From NCBI RefSeq assembly GCF_949774925.1, contig NZ_OX458932.1, forward strand, positions 186,001-250,000: a stretch of DNA of 64,000 bases, written 5' to 3'. Shown piece after piece: positions 1 through 9,414 of this stretch (position 1 is the first letter of the stretch; each line of letters starts with the position of its first letter). The notes beneath the pieces were generated by a model that made no database searches, was not told the origin of the DNA, and worked only from the letters and a program-made list of their open reading frames with translations. Position numbers and translations under genes: made by a program. This DNA is from Candidatus Methylacidiphilum fumarolicum. GTDB taxonomy: Bacteria > Verrucomicrobiota > Verrucomicrobiia > Methylacidiphilales > Methylacidiphilaceae.

Positions 1-703
1 TAAGTTCTATCCGATGAAGCTCATCTTGTATCTTCATATGTCCTATTTAACTATGCTGCTTGTGACTGAGCCTTTTAGCTTCGTTATGTTTATCCAACCT
101 TTCACAATATCCATGCACCATAGAAACTAAAATGGGACACTCATAGCTTTTTCAGCAGACCTAGCAATATCATATTATTTCCTTTACTGCTCCAATGCGG
201 TGATACCAAAATGGTTGACGGAGGAGAAAAATCTCTATTAAAGGATTTTCCAAAAATAGGAAGAAGAGAAATGGCTATCTTTAGTAGTTGCCAAGTTTTA
301 TGTTCCCTTCTTAAGGAGTCGCTCATTTACTCCTTCCAATTGTTTTCAGGTTTTGAGAACGAGATTGGCTCTCAATAGCGTTGTTTATTAAATTTAATTG
401 TTTTTGCTCTTTATTGTCAACTTTCTCTTCTTGCTTATCTCAGGGGAGCTTGCTGTTTCATCAAGAAAAATTCATATGAAGGGATAATTGACTCTTCCTC
501 CCAGTGTCCATGCTGAAGCTTGTTGCTCTCACAATAAAAACCTTGCCTACATGCCCTCTCATATCCAGGAAAATATTTAAAATATTAGACAATAGCCAGT
601 TGCAAAGCCACTTGGCAGAAAAGCAATGCGGCTTTTCCTGTTGAGAGGCTGTACGCTTTGCAGCCTTAAGCGAAAAAAATCAGATAAACATTTCAAAAAG
701 GTT
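1..703. other. No supported gene
   Basis: No convincing gene here. The only sizeable reading frame is a leftward 61-codon one at 141-326; it has no motif I recognise and no clear ribosome binding site. The stretch is AT-rich and may hold decayed sequence. Confidence 0.4.
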
Positions 704-1399
704 TTATGTTTTAGGAATAAATTCTAGGAAGTATTGGTAAGGTAAAAAATTGTGCTTTTTTAAGAGCTTATAACCAGCAAGTTGAAATTCTGCTATTGCC
801 TCTTTTTCGGATATACGATGGCTTTGCGGTGGACCATAAGGTGCATTAGGATAAAAATCAATCAGAGCGATTTTCCCCCCATTCTTCAAGGAAAGAGACA
901 GTTTTTTTAGATACTCGATCCGATTATCAATGTGATGAAGGACCTCACATATAAAAATAATATCAATTGAGGCTTTGCCTAGATCAGGATTATTAGGCTT
1001 GACGAGTTTAACAATTACATTGGTAAGGTTTTTGTTCTTCACCTCTTTTTGTAAATAGTCAACCATGGCTGGCTCGGAATCTAAAGCATAGACTTTCCCT
1101 TCATTGCCTACAGCCTTAGAAAATCTTCTGGTAAAATAGCCAGTGCCAGCTCCCAAATCTGCAACTGTATAACCTGGCTTGATGTGGAGCGACTCAATAA
1201 TGCGATCAGGCTTTTGCCATTTATCCCTTTCTTTGGACTCAAATAACTGAGCATAGTGATGAACATCATGAAAACTATGATGGTAGCCATGCTTGGCTTT
1301 CTGTTCAATGGTGGTTTGGTCGGACTGCTGGCCATATGTTGGGAACGAGCAAAACCAAAGAAACAAACAAATTATTAAAAAAATCTGTTGGATCATCAT
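704..1399 (-). CDS. Exported class I SAM-dependent methyltransferase
   Basis: A 231-residue protein. It opens with a hydrophobic stretch of about 20 residues ending near PTYGQQ, which looks like a cleavable signal peptide, so the enzyme should act outside the cytoplasm. The rest is a Rossmann-type methyltransferase: motif I DLGAGTGYFT near residue 80, an acidic YALDSEP strand end about 25 residues later, and an EVLHHIDN segment where the family has its post-II motif. The family moves a methyl group from S-adenosylmethionine; the substrate cannot be read from sequence. It stands alone, next to transposon debris. An exported SAM enzyme is odd because SAM is cytoplasmic, so the N-terminus could instead be a membrane anchor. 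A second ATG lies one codon into the frame. Confidence 0.8.
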   Translation of the reverse strand: MMIQQIFLIICLFLWFCSFPTYGQQSDQTTIEQKAKHGYHHSFHDVHHYAQLFESKERDKWQKPDRIIESLHIKPGYTVADLGAGTGYFTRRFSKAVGNEGKVYALDSEPAMVDYLQKEVKNKNLTNVIVKLVKPNNPDLGKASIDIIFICEVLHHIDNRIEYLKKLSLSLKNGGKIALIDFYPNAPYGPPQSHRISEKEAIAEFQLAGYKLLKKHNFLPYQYFLEFIPKT

Positions 1400-1518
1400 A
1401 TAAGGATATTGAGCGAAAAGGAGATTTTTTTCACCAATTTTTATATTTCTTTTACATTTTTATAGACCAGATTGTAAAGGAATAACGGTTTTCCTTTAAG
1501 AGATAGGGAGACACTTTC

Positions 1519-1536
1519 CACTCGCTTAAGCGGGTG
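1519..1536. repeat. Right-end hairpin of tnpB remnant
   Basis: CACTCGCTTAAGCGGGTG folds into a nearly perfect hairpin. It lies just past the C-terminal end of the leftward tnpB remnant and beside GACAC (GTGTC on the - strand). A similar arrangement is found at 46147-46162. This fits the subterminal hairpin of an IS200/IS605 right end. Confidence 0.55.
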
Positions 1537-2974
1537 AGCTTCTAGTTAGTAGGCTCAGGCTTGTAGGCAGTTCTCGTTGGGAGTTCGCCGCCGAACTGGT
1601 GGGGCTAGAGGCCGTACTTCAGCTAGACGACTTTGACCCGTCTCCAGGCTACTGCTGCTTCCTGGCTACCGGATGTTCATCTCATCGGCCTGCCCTCGTA
1701 AAGAGCCGGATCACAGATCCGTGATGCGCGTTGAGTACGGCACCACCTGACCGAAGGCTAGCGGGTGCAGGTTAACGCCGCCGACCACATCCCAGTGGTC
1801 TAGAAAGCCACATTTTGGGCATCGCTAATTCCATCCATTGTGCCTATGGCTATGGCCGTATTCCGGACATGGTTGGACCTGCATCGCTTATCACCGGTGA
1901 AGCATCCAATGGGGGCTTGCTCTCTCTTCTGTATCAAATAGTCTACCTCCTTGCCGTATTCCCACTGACTCATTGCTGGTTGTGATAGCGTCCCCTTGGC
2001 GCCGCGGCGAACGCCATCTAGATTACAAGCGAATATGGACTGAATTCCATGATACAGGCAGAAGTCCATGACCTTCCGATGCCTTTGTGGCGCAGCCCTC
2101 GCTCGGGAACGACCAGGACATTTCCATTGTTGGAGATTATGGTGGTCTTGTGTATCTGGCTGAGATCCACTTTTGCATGCCTTTCCATGGTCCCTTGCGA
2201 GTCCGAATCGACTGCCGGTTTGATCAGGATGACATGCCATTCGTTGTGGGGGCTATTCCAGAAGATCAGGCAAGCAGATTTGCATGAGAGCTAAGCTGGA
2301 CGCGGTAATATCAGAGATGACCCTCCTTGTCCCATAGGGAGGAGGGTCTGCCTTTCCTCCCATCCCATTGCTTGGATCGGCCACATTCGGGGGAAATGTC
2401 GCCTATCCTTATATGGATAGCGGGTGTCCCTACGGCCTGCGCGGCAGTTCCTGCCAGTTGTTTCCACGGCTGCGTCGAAGGCACAAACGATCTGCCGAAC
2501 GCTTTGAACATGCAAACCGTTGCGGCCTCCGGCAGTAGCTTTTTGAGATTCTCTGCCTCCAGGCCATGGTGCATTATCAGCTCGCCTATTCCTCCGCATG
2601 GATATAAAAGTACTGTTGCAGAATCCTCTCCAGCGTGGTGGACCTGTTCTGTAAGACACTACTCGCCGAATGCTGCCGGCAACACGTCTTTCGGCTGCCT
2701 GCTTTGGAAACGGACGTCAATCATGAGCATTGCTTCGTATCGGCCCCGCTTTGTTGGGCGCTACAAGGATCGTGAGACTCCTCAAGGATTATGCGTCCTA
2801 CAGGCTCTTGAGAACGGTTCCCGAAGCTCAAAAACATAGGGTATCGTCGGGAGCACCTATGTACACAATCCAATTATGTGGGAATGGCAGGGATCGTATC
2901 AACGGAAGTCATCTATCGATACATGGCAGAATGCCAAGGCAAATCGCCGTAATATTTGAGTACGACGCTCCTTT

Positions 2975-2996
2975 CCCATCCCTTAAAGGGGATGGG
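2975..2996. repeat. Left-end hairpin of tnpB remnant
   Basis: An 8-bp perfect stem (CCCATCCC at 2975-2982 with GGGATGGG at 2989-2996) around a 6-nt loop. It lies on the N-terminal side of the tnpB remnant, where the left end of an IS200/IS605-type element would be. Confidence 0.5.
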
Positions 2997-3272
2997 AATT
3001 CCAGAGCTAGTTTTATAGAAGAAGTGTTGAAAACGGAAAAGACTTCTAAAGAAGAATATAAGGGGAGGATGAACATTGCTTCAAAGAAAGCAATGAAACA
3101 AAAATAAAATATATTTTTGATAATAGATTATCAATAAATCTAATACTCTATATAAAATTATGTATAGTGTATTGTGATGTAAACCACTTCAGTATTTACT
3201 TACTTAAAAGTGTAAAAGTGTATCCTCCCCTCTGCCGGCAAATTTTTGGGACTCCTCTAAACTAATAGCTAA

Positions 3273-3578
3273 TTATAATTTTTCTTTAAGTTCTTTTCCA
3301 GGTGAAAAACGAACGGTTTTCGATGCTTTAATTTTAATTTTTTCCCCGGTTTTTGGGTTTACTCCCATCCTAGCCTTTCTTGTTATTACGCGGAAAGTGC
3401 CAAAACCAATTAATTGTACAATGCCATTTTTCAATATCCCCGATTTCAACCCGTTGATAACAGCATCAACCGATCGTTCCGCCAATGCTTTGGTTGTATC
3501 CTTTCCCATGTTTTTCTGGACGGTTTCAACCAAACTCGCTTTGTTAAATCTCGCTTGTTTTTTTTCTTCATTCGCCAT
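3273..3578 (-). CDS. HU/IHF-family DNA-binding protein
   Basis: A 101-residue basic protein of the bacterial histone-like HU/IHF family, which bends and compacts DNA. It has the N-terminal helical dimer part (ASLVETVQKNMGKDTTKAL), the LIGFGTFRVITRKARMGVNP core with the usual G-F-G-F/T-F turn and arm start, and the C-terminal TVRFSPGKELKEKL, all in the family order and at the usual length plus about ten N-terminal residues. The start is supported by AAAAAGGAGCAATT just ahead of the ATG. AT-rich gaps flank it on both sides, so it is probably its own transcription unit. HU and IHF subunits cannot be told apart with confidence here. Confidence 0.93.
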   Translation of the reverse strand: MANEEKKQARFNKASLVETVQKNMGKDTTKALAERSVDAVINGLKSGILKNGIVQLIGFGTFRVITRKARMGVNPKTGEKIKIKASKTVRFSPGKELKEKL

Positions 3579-3696
3579 AATTGCTCCTTTTTTAATAAGG
3601 GTTTACAGTAATTAAATAATTAGTCAATACATATATTGAAACAAAAATAAAAAAAAATACAAAATAATAAACAATATTTATTTTAATTTAAATATT

Positions 3697-5022
3697 CTAT
3701 TTAATCGATTCATTCCGAACAAGTTCTTCGGCCATTAATAGGGCTTCTTTACGTGATGAAATTTTTTCTTCTAATTGAGCTTCTCGAACAAGTTCTAGAA
3801 TCTCACCAACTTTTTTACCTGGTTGTAATCCCATGGCAATCAAATCATATCCAGTGATCAATTTTGGGGGAGATAATGAGGCTTCGGTCGAATAGGCTTC
3901 CTTAGCTTGATTGAGAAAATTATAGATTGAAAGGTTCCCGTGTGAAGATAAACAGTCTATTCGATGGAGTTCAAGTTCTATCGGGAAAGTCGGTTTTAAT
4001 ATCAGTTTTTTAACTGTAGCTTTTTTCATTTTTGGAACATCTTTAAATGTCATATGATTTTTAACGCATTCGACCACTTTTTTAATTGTGTCTCGACTGT
4101 ATCTTAACCTGGTCATTATATTTTCTGCAATTTTGGCTCCTACTATTTCGTGGCCATAAAAATGAATATTTCCTTCTTTATCTCGAGTAAAAGTCAAAGG
4201 CTTCCCGACGTCATGGAAAAGAGCTGAGAGCACTAATTCAAGGCTGGGATTGGATAGGTGGCTTAAAACAAGTCGAATATGACTGAATACATCCCCTTCA
4301 GGATGAAAATCTTTTGGCTGTTCTACCCCATGGCAACGATAAATTTCAGGCAAAATCACAGCCAACAGGTTACTTTGATCGAGAAGATCCAGTCCTCTTG
4401 CAGGATCTGGACTACAAAATATTTTATCTAGCTCTTCTCGTATCCTTTCGGCACTTATATTTAAGATTGCCTGAGCCGATTGCCGGATCGCATTCCAAGT
4501 GTTTTCTTCGATTCTGAAGGATAGTTGGACAGCAAAACGGATGGCCCTGAGCATACGGAGATGATCTTCCTCGAACCGTTTTTTAGGGTCTCCGATCGCT
4601 CGGATAATTTTTTTTTCTATATCTTCTGTTCCCTTGACATAATCGATGATCTGATCAGCAATAGGGTCATAAAAAATACCGTTGATCGTAAAATCCCTTC
4701 TTAAAGCATCTTCTTTTGGTGTAGAGAATCTCACCGCTGCTGGCCATCTGCCTCCTTCCGATCCTATGTCGGTTCGAAACGTAGCAACTTCAAAAAAATG
4801 GTGACCAGATCTTACTCGAACCACTCCAAAGGCTTTCCCAATTAATCCTGTTGCCTTATCCTTAAATAGCTGCTGTACTTCCTCAGGAGTAGCCGAAGTG
4901 GCGATGTCTATATCATGAGGTTCTTTCTCTAGTAGAATATCTCTGACGCAACCTCCAGCGAAAAAGGCTGTAAACCCTGCTTTCTGAAGTCTGTGTACTA
5001 TCCCTATTGCCTCTTCTCTCAT
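3697..5022 (-). CDS. cca: CCA-adding tRNA nucleotidyltransferase
   Basis: A 441-residue class II nucleotidyltransferase of the CCA-adding/poly(A) polymerase family, which builds or repairs the CCA end of tRNAs. The head has GGCVRD at residues 23-28 and the catalytic DIDIAT near 38. Next come the RRDFTINGIFYD strand and the DHLRMLRAIRFA motif for nucleotide selection. A C-terminal HD domain is present (LFHDVGKP, then YGHEIVGA), as in the E. coli-like enzymes with an added phosphohydrolase. The ATG overlaps the stop of the upstream membrane protein gene by 4 nt (ATGA), so the two are probably translationally coupled. Poly(A) polymerase is the alternative, but the size and HD domain favour CCA addition. 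Confidence 0.9.
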   Translation of the reverse strand: MREEAIGIVHRLQKAGFTAFFAGGCVRDILLEKEPHDIDIATSATPEEVQQLFKDKATGLIGKAFGVVRVRSGHHFFEVATFRTDIGSEGGRWPAAVRFSTPKEDALRRDFTINGIFYDPIADQIIDYVKGTEDIEKKIIRAIGDPKKRFEEDHLRMLRAIRFAVQLSFRIEENTWNAIRQSAQAILNISAERIREELDKIFCSPDPARGLDLLDQSNLLAVILPEIYRCHGVEQPKDFHPEGDVFSHIRLVLSHLSNPSLELVLSALFHDVGKPLTFTRDKEGNIHFYGHEIVGAKIAENIMTRLRYSRDTIKKVVECVKNHMTFKDVPKMKKATVKKLILKPTFPIELELHRIDCLSSHGNLSIYNFLNQAKEAYSTEASLSPPKLITGYDLIAMGLQPGKKVGEILELVREAQLEEKISSRKEALLMAEELVRNESIK

Positions 5023-6026
5023 CGGAGTACTGTATCATTAAATCGAGACTTTTTGTAGCGCAAATACACAATGCCCCCGACCAGGCTCCAGAAAAGACTC
5101 ATTCCAAAAACCAAAAGGGAAAAACTTAAGGCTGGTTCCGTCTTTATACCTAATAAGTGAAAAAAGACAACAATGAGTCCTTCTCTAATCCCCAATCCAG
5201 ATATAGTGATGGGAATGGATATGAGAACACTCACAATGGCAAGGGTTGCAGCCAAATACAAAAAGGGGATATCTAGATTAAGAGAACGGGTGGCAAAATA
5301 AGCCATGATTAAAGTTGAGCCATGGCTGGCAAAAGAATAGAGAAGAGCTAGCAAATTCTCTTTTTTCCCGTGTCGATAGCGCCGGATAGCATCGAATAAG
5401 TTGTTGAAGGAAGGGTTTGAAAAGAAGGAACTTTCGTTCTTTTGTAGCCTGACCACTGAAAAGAGTCTTGGGAAAAAAAGGATGAGCCCAAAAAGCAATA
5501 GGATGATGAGGGTGACAACCAGAAAGATCCAAACGGCATGGCGCGTTATAGGATTGGCTTGGAATAAGTGATAAAAGTTCACCGCCAGCAGTAGGCCTAT
5601 TAGAACTAGGCCTAAAAGACCTACTACTCGATCGTAGATGACAGAAAGAGAGCCGGCCGTTTTTTTCTCTGGATAGAGTTGGATTATGTAATAAATGCGT
5701 ACAATGTCACCTCCTGTAGAACCAAGAAGAAAAGCGTTAAAAAACTGACCGATAAGAGTCAGTTCAAAGGCTTTGGCTCTGGAAATAAATATCCCTTGGG
5801 TTTGAAGTAAAATTTTCCATCGGATCGCAGAAAAAAAAACTTGTCCTCCACCAAAAAAAATCCCAAGGACTATGTCCACTGGATTGGCTCTTTGGGCCAC
5901 CGTGGCAATTTTTGTCCAATCGACTTTGAAAAACAAAAAAGATAGGATGCCTGTCGAAATAAGGGAACGTAATACAATCGAAAGCCAATATTTTTTTCTT
6001 TCGGCTGCCGATTGTTTTGAATTCAT
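5019..6026 (-). CDS. LPG-synthase-TM/flippase-like integral membrane protein
   Basis: A 335-residue polytopic protein with about eight hydrophobic segments. It resembles the transmembrane domain of lysylphosphatidylglycerol synthases (UPF0104/AglD2-like). Visible family features are the early NAFLLGSTGGDIVRIYYI segment, the YDRVVGLLGLVL segment, and the late PITISGLGIREGLIVVFF segment with conserved G-x-G-x-R-E. The catalytic aminoacyl-transferase domain of true LPG synthases is absent, so a role in lipid-linked substrate handling is more likely, but the substrate is unknown. It sits between gcvP (92-bp gap) and cca (4-nt overlap), so it probably shares a transcript with cca. Confidence 0.8.
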   Translation of the reverse strand: MNSKQSAAERKKYWLSIVLRSLISTGILSFLFFKVDWTKIATVAQRANPVDIVLGIFFGGGQVFFSAIRWKILLQTQGIFISRAKAFELTLIGQFFNAFLLGSTGGDIVRIYYIIQLYPEKKTAGSLSVIYDRVVGLLGLVLIGLLLAVNFYHLFQANPITRHAVWIFLVVTLIILLLFGLILFFPRLFSVVRLQKNESSFFSNPSFNNLFDAIRRYRHGKKENLLALLYSFASHGSTLIMAYFATRSLNLDIPFLYLAATLAIVSVLISIPITISGLGIREGLIVVFFHLLGIKTEPALSFSLLVFGMSLFWSLVGGIVYLRYKKSRFNDTVLR

Positions 6027-6117
6027 AACGGTAGGAATGGAATTATTTTGCTCCGGATTTTAGAGATAGAACAAAAGCAACAAAAAGAATAAAGAATTTG
6101 TAGATCAAAGAGCGAGA

Positions 6118-8952
6118 TTAATTTTCTATACAACAAATAAAATTTCTATCACCGTATACATTATCTACTCGGCCGACGGGTGGCCAGTACTTAAAATCTT
6201 TTTGCCATGGAGCAGGATAAGCGGCCAGCGTTCGACTGTAAGGAAACTCCCAGCTATCTAAGCAGAGGACAGTCGGAGGATGAGGAGCATTCTTCAGAGG
6301 GTTATTGTTTTGGGGATAGATCCCTTTTTCAATGGCCTCTAACTCCTCTTTGATGAGAAATAAGGCTTCACAGAATCGATCGAGTTCTTCTTTTGATTCC
6401 GATTCGGTTGGTTCTATCATCATGGTCCCATGGACAGGCCAAGAGATGGTCGGTGCATGAAAGCCATAGTCCATGAGTCTTTTGGCGATGTCTTCAACCT
6501 CTATTCCATATTTTTTCCATGGCCTCAGATCGATAATGAATTCATGGGCAACATATCCATGAGGTCCTTTGAAAAGGATATTAAAGGCAGATTCAAGCTT
6601 TTTTGCCATGTAATTGGCATTTAAAATAGCGATTTGAGAGCAGCGTTTAAGACCCTCTTTTCCAGCCATTCTGATGAACATCCAGCTGACAGGCAACACT
6701 CCAGCGTTCCCTAAAGGAGCAGCACAAAGAAGACCTGTTTTCCATTTTTCAACCAACCGTAGCTCATTAGAGGGAAGAAATGGACCCAAATGCTTTTTTA
6801 CTGCGATGGGGCCTACTCCAGGGCCACCTCCTCCATGAGGAATACAAAATGTCTTGTGGAGGTTAAGATGGCATACATCCACTCCTAGCTCTCCCGGTTT
6901 ACATAAGCCAAGGAAGGCATTCGCATTGGCTCCATCCATATAGAGCTGTCCACCAAAGCGGTGAACAATACGAGCGACTTCAGGCAGAGTTTCTTCGAAT
7001 ATCCCATAAGTGGAGGGAAAAGTAACCATCACGGCAGCAAGCCTCTGAGCATTTTTTCTTGCTTTAGTTTCAAGATCTAGAAGATCCAATTTTCCCTGAG
7101 CATCGCACGCTAGCTCTTCGATATCAAATCCGCAAAGAGCCGCACTTGCGCAATTCGTTCCATGAGCAGAGATGGGGATTAAACAGACATTTCTTTGGCT
7201 TTGACCTATAGAGCCCAGATAATTTTTAATTGCAAGCAAGCCAGCTATTTCTCCTTGAGAGCCAGCATTGGGCTGTAGCGAAACAAAATCCATTCCAGTT
7301 ATTTCTGCAATCCATTCCTCCAGATCAGATGCAAGCATGCTGTACCCTTTTGTCTGCTCTCTGCCAGCAAACGGATGCGGCTCGGTAAAACAATCCCAGA
7401 GTATTGGAATCATTTCTGCGGCTGCATTGAGTTTCATGGTGCAGGATCCCAAGGGAATCATTGAGATCGTTAAACTAATGTCTTTTGAAGCAAGCCGCTT
7501 GATGTATCGGTTAAGTTTTGTTTCGGAGCGGTACTCTTTAAAAATTTTTTGCGTCAAAAACTTCGTTTGTCTTTGAAGGGAAACTGGAATAGAAGGAATT
7601 TCAAGATGATCCAGATTCAAAGGTTCATTTTTCAAGTCGGGAACAAAAATTTTTAAGAGCAAAAGAAGATCTTCAGGAGTTGTTTTTTCTCCGAGCGTGA
7701 TGCCAAGAGCGGATGCTTCTTCAAACTCCCTAAAAAGATAGCCTTGTTCGAGCCCTCGGTTTTTAATTTCCTCAAGCTTTTCTTTATCCATTGGGATTTT
7801 GAGGGTATCAAAAAAAGGAAAAGGATAAGGCTTAAATCCCAAAGCGGAAAGTTGGTTGTAAAGAAAGTAAGCATAAGAAAGGATTTTTTGACTATTTGCT
7901 AATAGTCCTTCAGCTCCATGATAAACGGCATACATAGAAGCGACGATCGCAGGAAGGACTTGGGCTGTGCAGATATTGCTTGTAGCTTTTTCTCTCCTTA
8001 TGTGTTGTTCGCGGGTTTGTAGAGCCAACCTAAAGGCAGGAGTGCCATAAACATCCTTCGAAATACCGACGATTCTACCGGGCATTTTTCTTTCCATTCC
8101 TTTTCTTGCGGAGATAAAAGCTGGATGGGGTCCTCCAAAGAATAGAGGCAATCCAAACCGTTGGGCTGAGCCAACGGCAATGTCGGCTCCAAACTCTCCA
8201 GGCGGCTTAAAAAGACTCAAAGCCAAAAGATCCGTATGAACGACGACCAAAATTCCTTTTTGATGGAGAGACTCTACAAAAGAGCTAAAATCATAAAGGT
8301 GACCATTTGTATCTGGATAGGAGATTAAAGTCCCAAAAAAGCTCGTATCGATTCCTACTTTCTGCCAATCCTCAATGACAAGATCAATCCCTAATGGGCG
8401 AGATCTTGTCAGCATAACCGAAAGAATTTGCGGATGACAATCTTTGGATAAAAAAAACCGAGTCCGGTTTTTATCTGCCGTAAGCCTTTTGCACATCAAC
8501 ATGGCTTCGACGCAGGCAGAGGCTTCATCCAAAAGGGAAGCATTGGCTATGGGTAGAGCAGTCAGTTCAGAAACAAGGGTTTGAAAATTAAACAAAGCTT
8601 CTAGTCGACCTTGAGAAATTTCAGATTGATAGGGAGTATACGGCGTATACCAATCCGGGTTTTCTAATATCATCCGACGAATCACCTTTGGGCATATCGA
8701 TTCGGAATACCCCATGCCAATAAAATAGCGGAAGGATCGGTTTTGATTACCTATAGCTTTGAGCTCTTTTAAAGCCTCTTCTTCAGAAGTTCCCTCGGGC
8801 AGATTCAGAGAGCTAGCCGTTCTAAGAGACTCAGGAATGGCTTTAGTAGTCAGCTCCTCAAGACTTTTCAAATCTAGAAAATCTAACATTTCTTTAATTT
8901 CTTCATTCGAGGGGCCAATATGTCTGTCTATAAAAGAATCCAAACTTTGCAT
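6118..8952 (-). CDS. gcvP: Glycine dehydrogenase (decarboxylating), P-protein
   Basis: A 944-residue one-chain P-protein of the glycine cleavage system. It decarboxylates glycine with pyridoxal phosphate and passes the aminomethyl group to the lipoyl arm of GcvH. The N-terminal half has FIDRHIGPS and the TPYTPYQSEISQGRLE motif. The C-terminal half carries the PLP site LHKTFCIPHGGGGPG near residue 700, with the Schiff-base lysine in HKTF. Length matches the fused homodimeric type rather than the split P1/P2 type common in Gram-positive bacteria and archaea. It follows gcvH by 55 bp in a gcvT-gcvH-gcvP operon. The ATG start gives the family-typical MQSLDSFIDRHIG beginning. Confidence 0.97.
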   Translation of the reverse strand: MQSLDSFIDRHIGPSNEEIKEMLDFLDLKSLEELTTKAIPESLRTASSLNLPEGTSEEEALKELKAIGNQNRSFRYFIGMGYSESICPKVIRRMILENPDWYTPYTPYQSEISQGRLEALFNFQTLVSELTALPIANASLLDEASACVEAMLMCKRLTADKNRTRFFLSKDCHPQILSVMLTRSRPLGIDLVIEDWQKVGIDTSFFGTLISYPDTNGHLYDFSSFVESLHQKGILVVVHTDLLALSLFKPPGEFGADIAVGSAQRFGLPLFFGGPHPAFISARKGMERKMPGRIVGISKDVYGTPAFRLALQTREQHIRREKATSNICTAQVLPAIVASMYAVYHGAEGLLANSQKILSYAYFLYNQLSALGFKPYPFPFFDTLKIPMDKEKLEEIKNRGLEQGYLFREFEEASALGITLGEKTTPEDLLLLLKIFVPDLKNEPLNLDHLEIPSIPVSLQRQTKFLTQKIFKEYRSETKLNRYIKRLASKDISLTISMIPLGSCTMKLNAAAEMIPILWDCFTEPHPFAGREQTKGYSMLASDLEEWIAEITGMDFVSLQPNAGSQGEIAGLLAIKNYLGSIGQSQRNVCLIPISAHGTNCASAALCGFDIEELACDAQGKLDLLDLETKARKNAQRLAAVMVTFPSTYGIFEETLPEVARIVHRFGGQLYMDGANANAFLGLCKPGELGVDVCHLNLHKTFCIPHGGGGPGVGPIAVKKHLGPFLPSNELRLVEKWKTGLLCAAPLGNAGVLPVSWMFIRMAGKEGLKRCSQIAILNANYMAKKLESAFNILFKGPHGYVAHEFIIDLRPWKKYGIEVEDIAKRLMDYGFHAPTISWPVHGTMMIEPTESESKEELDRFCEALFLIKEELEAIEKGIYPQNNNPLKNAPHPPTVLCLDSWEFPYSRTLAAYPAPWQKDFKYWPPVGRVDNVYGDRNFICCIEN

Positions 8953-9007
8953 ATTGTTAAAAACGTTTCACTCTGACCATTACTTAGAACTGCTTCCTGA
9001 AGAAACT

Positions 9008-9397
9008 TTATAGTTCCTTATTTTTTAACAGCTCTCTATACGCATCGGCATCCTTGAGGTCATGGAGTTCTTGAGGATTGATGATTCGGATCTTGTATAG
9101 CCATCCTTCTCCATAAGGATTGCTGTTGATCAATGAAGGATGATCAGTCAACTGTGAATTAATTTCCAGAACCTCTCCACTGACTGGTGCATAAAGATCG
9201 CTGGCTGCTTTGACCGATTCAATGACGCCGACTACGGATTTTTTACTGACTCGTTCTCCCACTTTTGGTAGTTCTATAAAAACGATATCAGATAGTTCTC
9301 TTTGGGCGTGTTCAGTAATGCCTACGGTAGCCACATCCCCACTGACCATAACCCATTCATGGGTGTCTGTGTAGAGGCGATCACTTGGAATGTTCAT
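9008..9397 (-). CDS. gcvH: Glycine cleavage system H protein
   Basis: A 129-residue lipoyl carrier that shuttles the aminomethyl group between GcvP, GcvT and lipoamide dehydrogenase. It starts with the typical YTDTHEWV strand, has GITEHAQRELSDIVFIELP, and carries the lipoylation site in GVIESVKAASDLYAPVSGE, where the modified lysine is that of SVKA. It ends with the GEGWLYKI segment. Length is normal. It lies 17 bp after gcvT and 55 bp before gcvP, in the same direction. Confidence 0.97.
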   Translation of the reverse strand: MNIPSDRLYTDTHEWVMVSGDVATVGITEHAQRELSDIVFIELPKVGERVSKKSVVGVIESVKAASDLYAPVSGEVLEINSQLTDHPSLINSNPYGEGWLYKIRIINPQELHDLKDADAYRELLKNKEL

Positions 9398-9414
9398 GGA
9401 AAAAATAAACTCTA

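Larger units (their letters stand above)
1510..2996 (-). pseudogene. Degraded IS200/IS605-type tnpB with recognisable ends
   Basis: Read leftward, the region gives pieces of a TnpB protein broken by several stops and frameshifts. At 1800-2240 is a piece containing MSQWEYGKEVDYLIQKREQ, which resembles the helix before the TnpB zinc ribbon. Just downstream, in a shifted frame, comes DHWDVVGGVNLHPLAFGQVV, like the C-terminal zinc-ribbon and RuvC-III region. An upstream frame at 2311-2574 gives a CGRSKQWDGRKGR piece. Hairpins sit at both ends, at 1519-1536 next to GACAC and at 2975-2996, as in IS200/IS605 ends. TnpB is an RNA-guided nuclease carried by such elements; this copy cannot make it. The + strand ORFs through the region (2049-3107) are treated as antisense noise. 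Confidence 0.7.

Noticed and set aside
141-326. 61-codon - strand ORF
   Set aside because: No ribosome site, no motif, and AT-rich context; it may be noise or a very old remnant.
2049-3107. + strand ORFs of 66 to 170 codons
   Set aside because: They are antisense to the recognisable tnpB pieces and show no family features.
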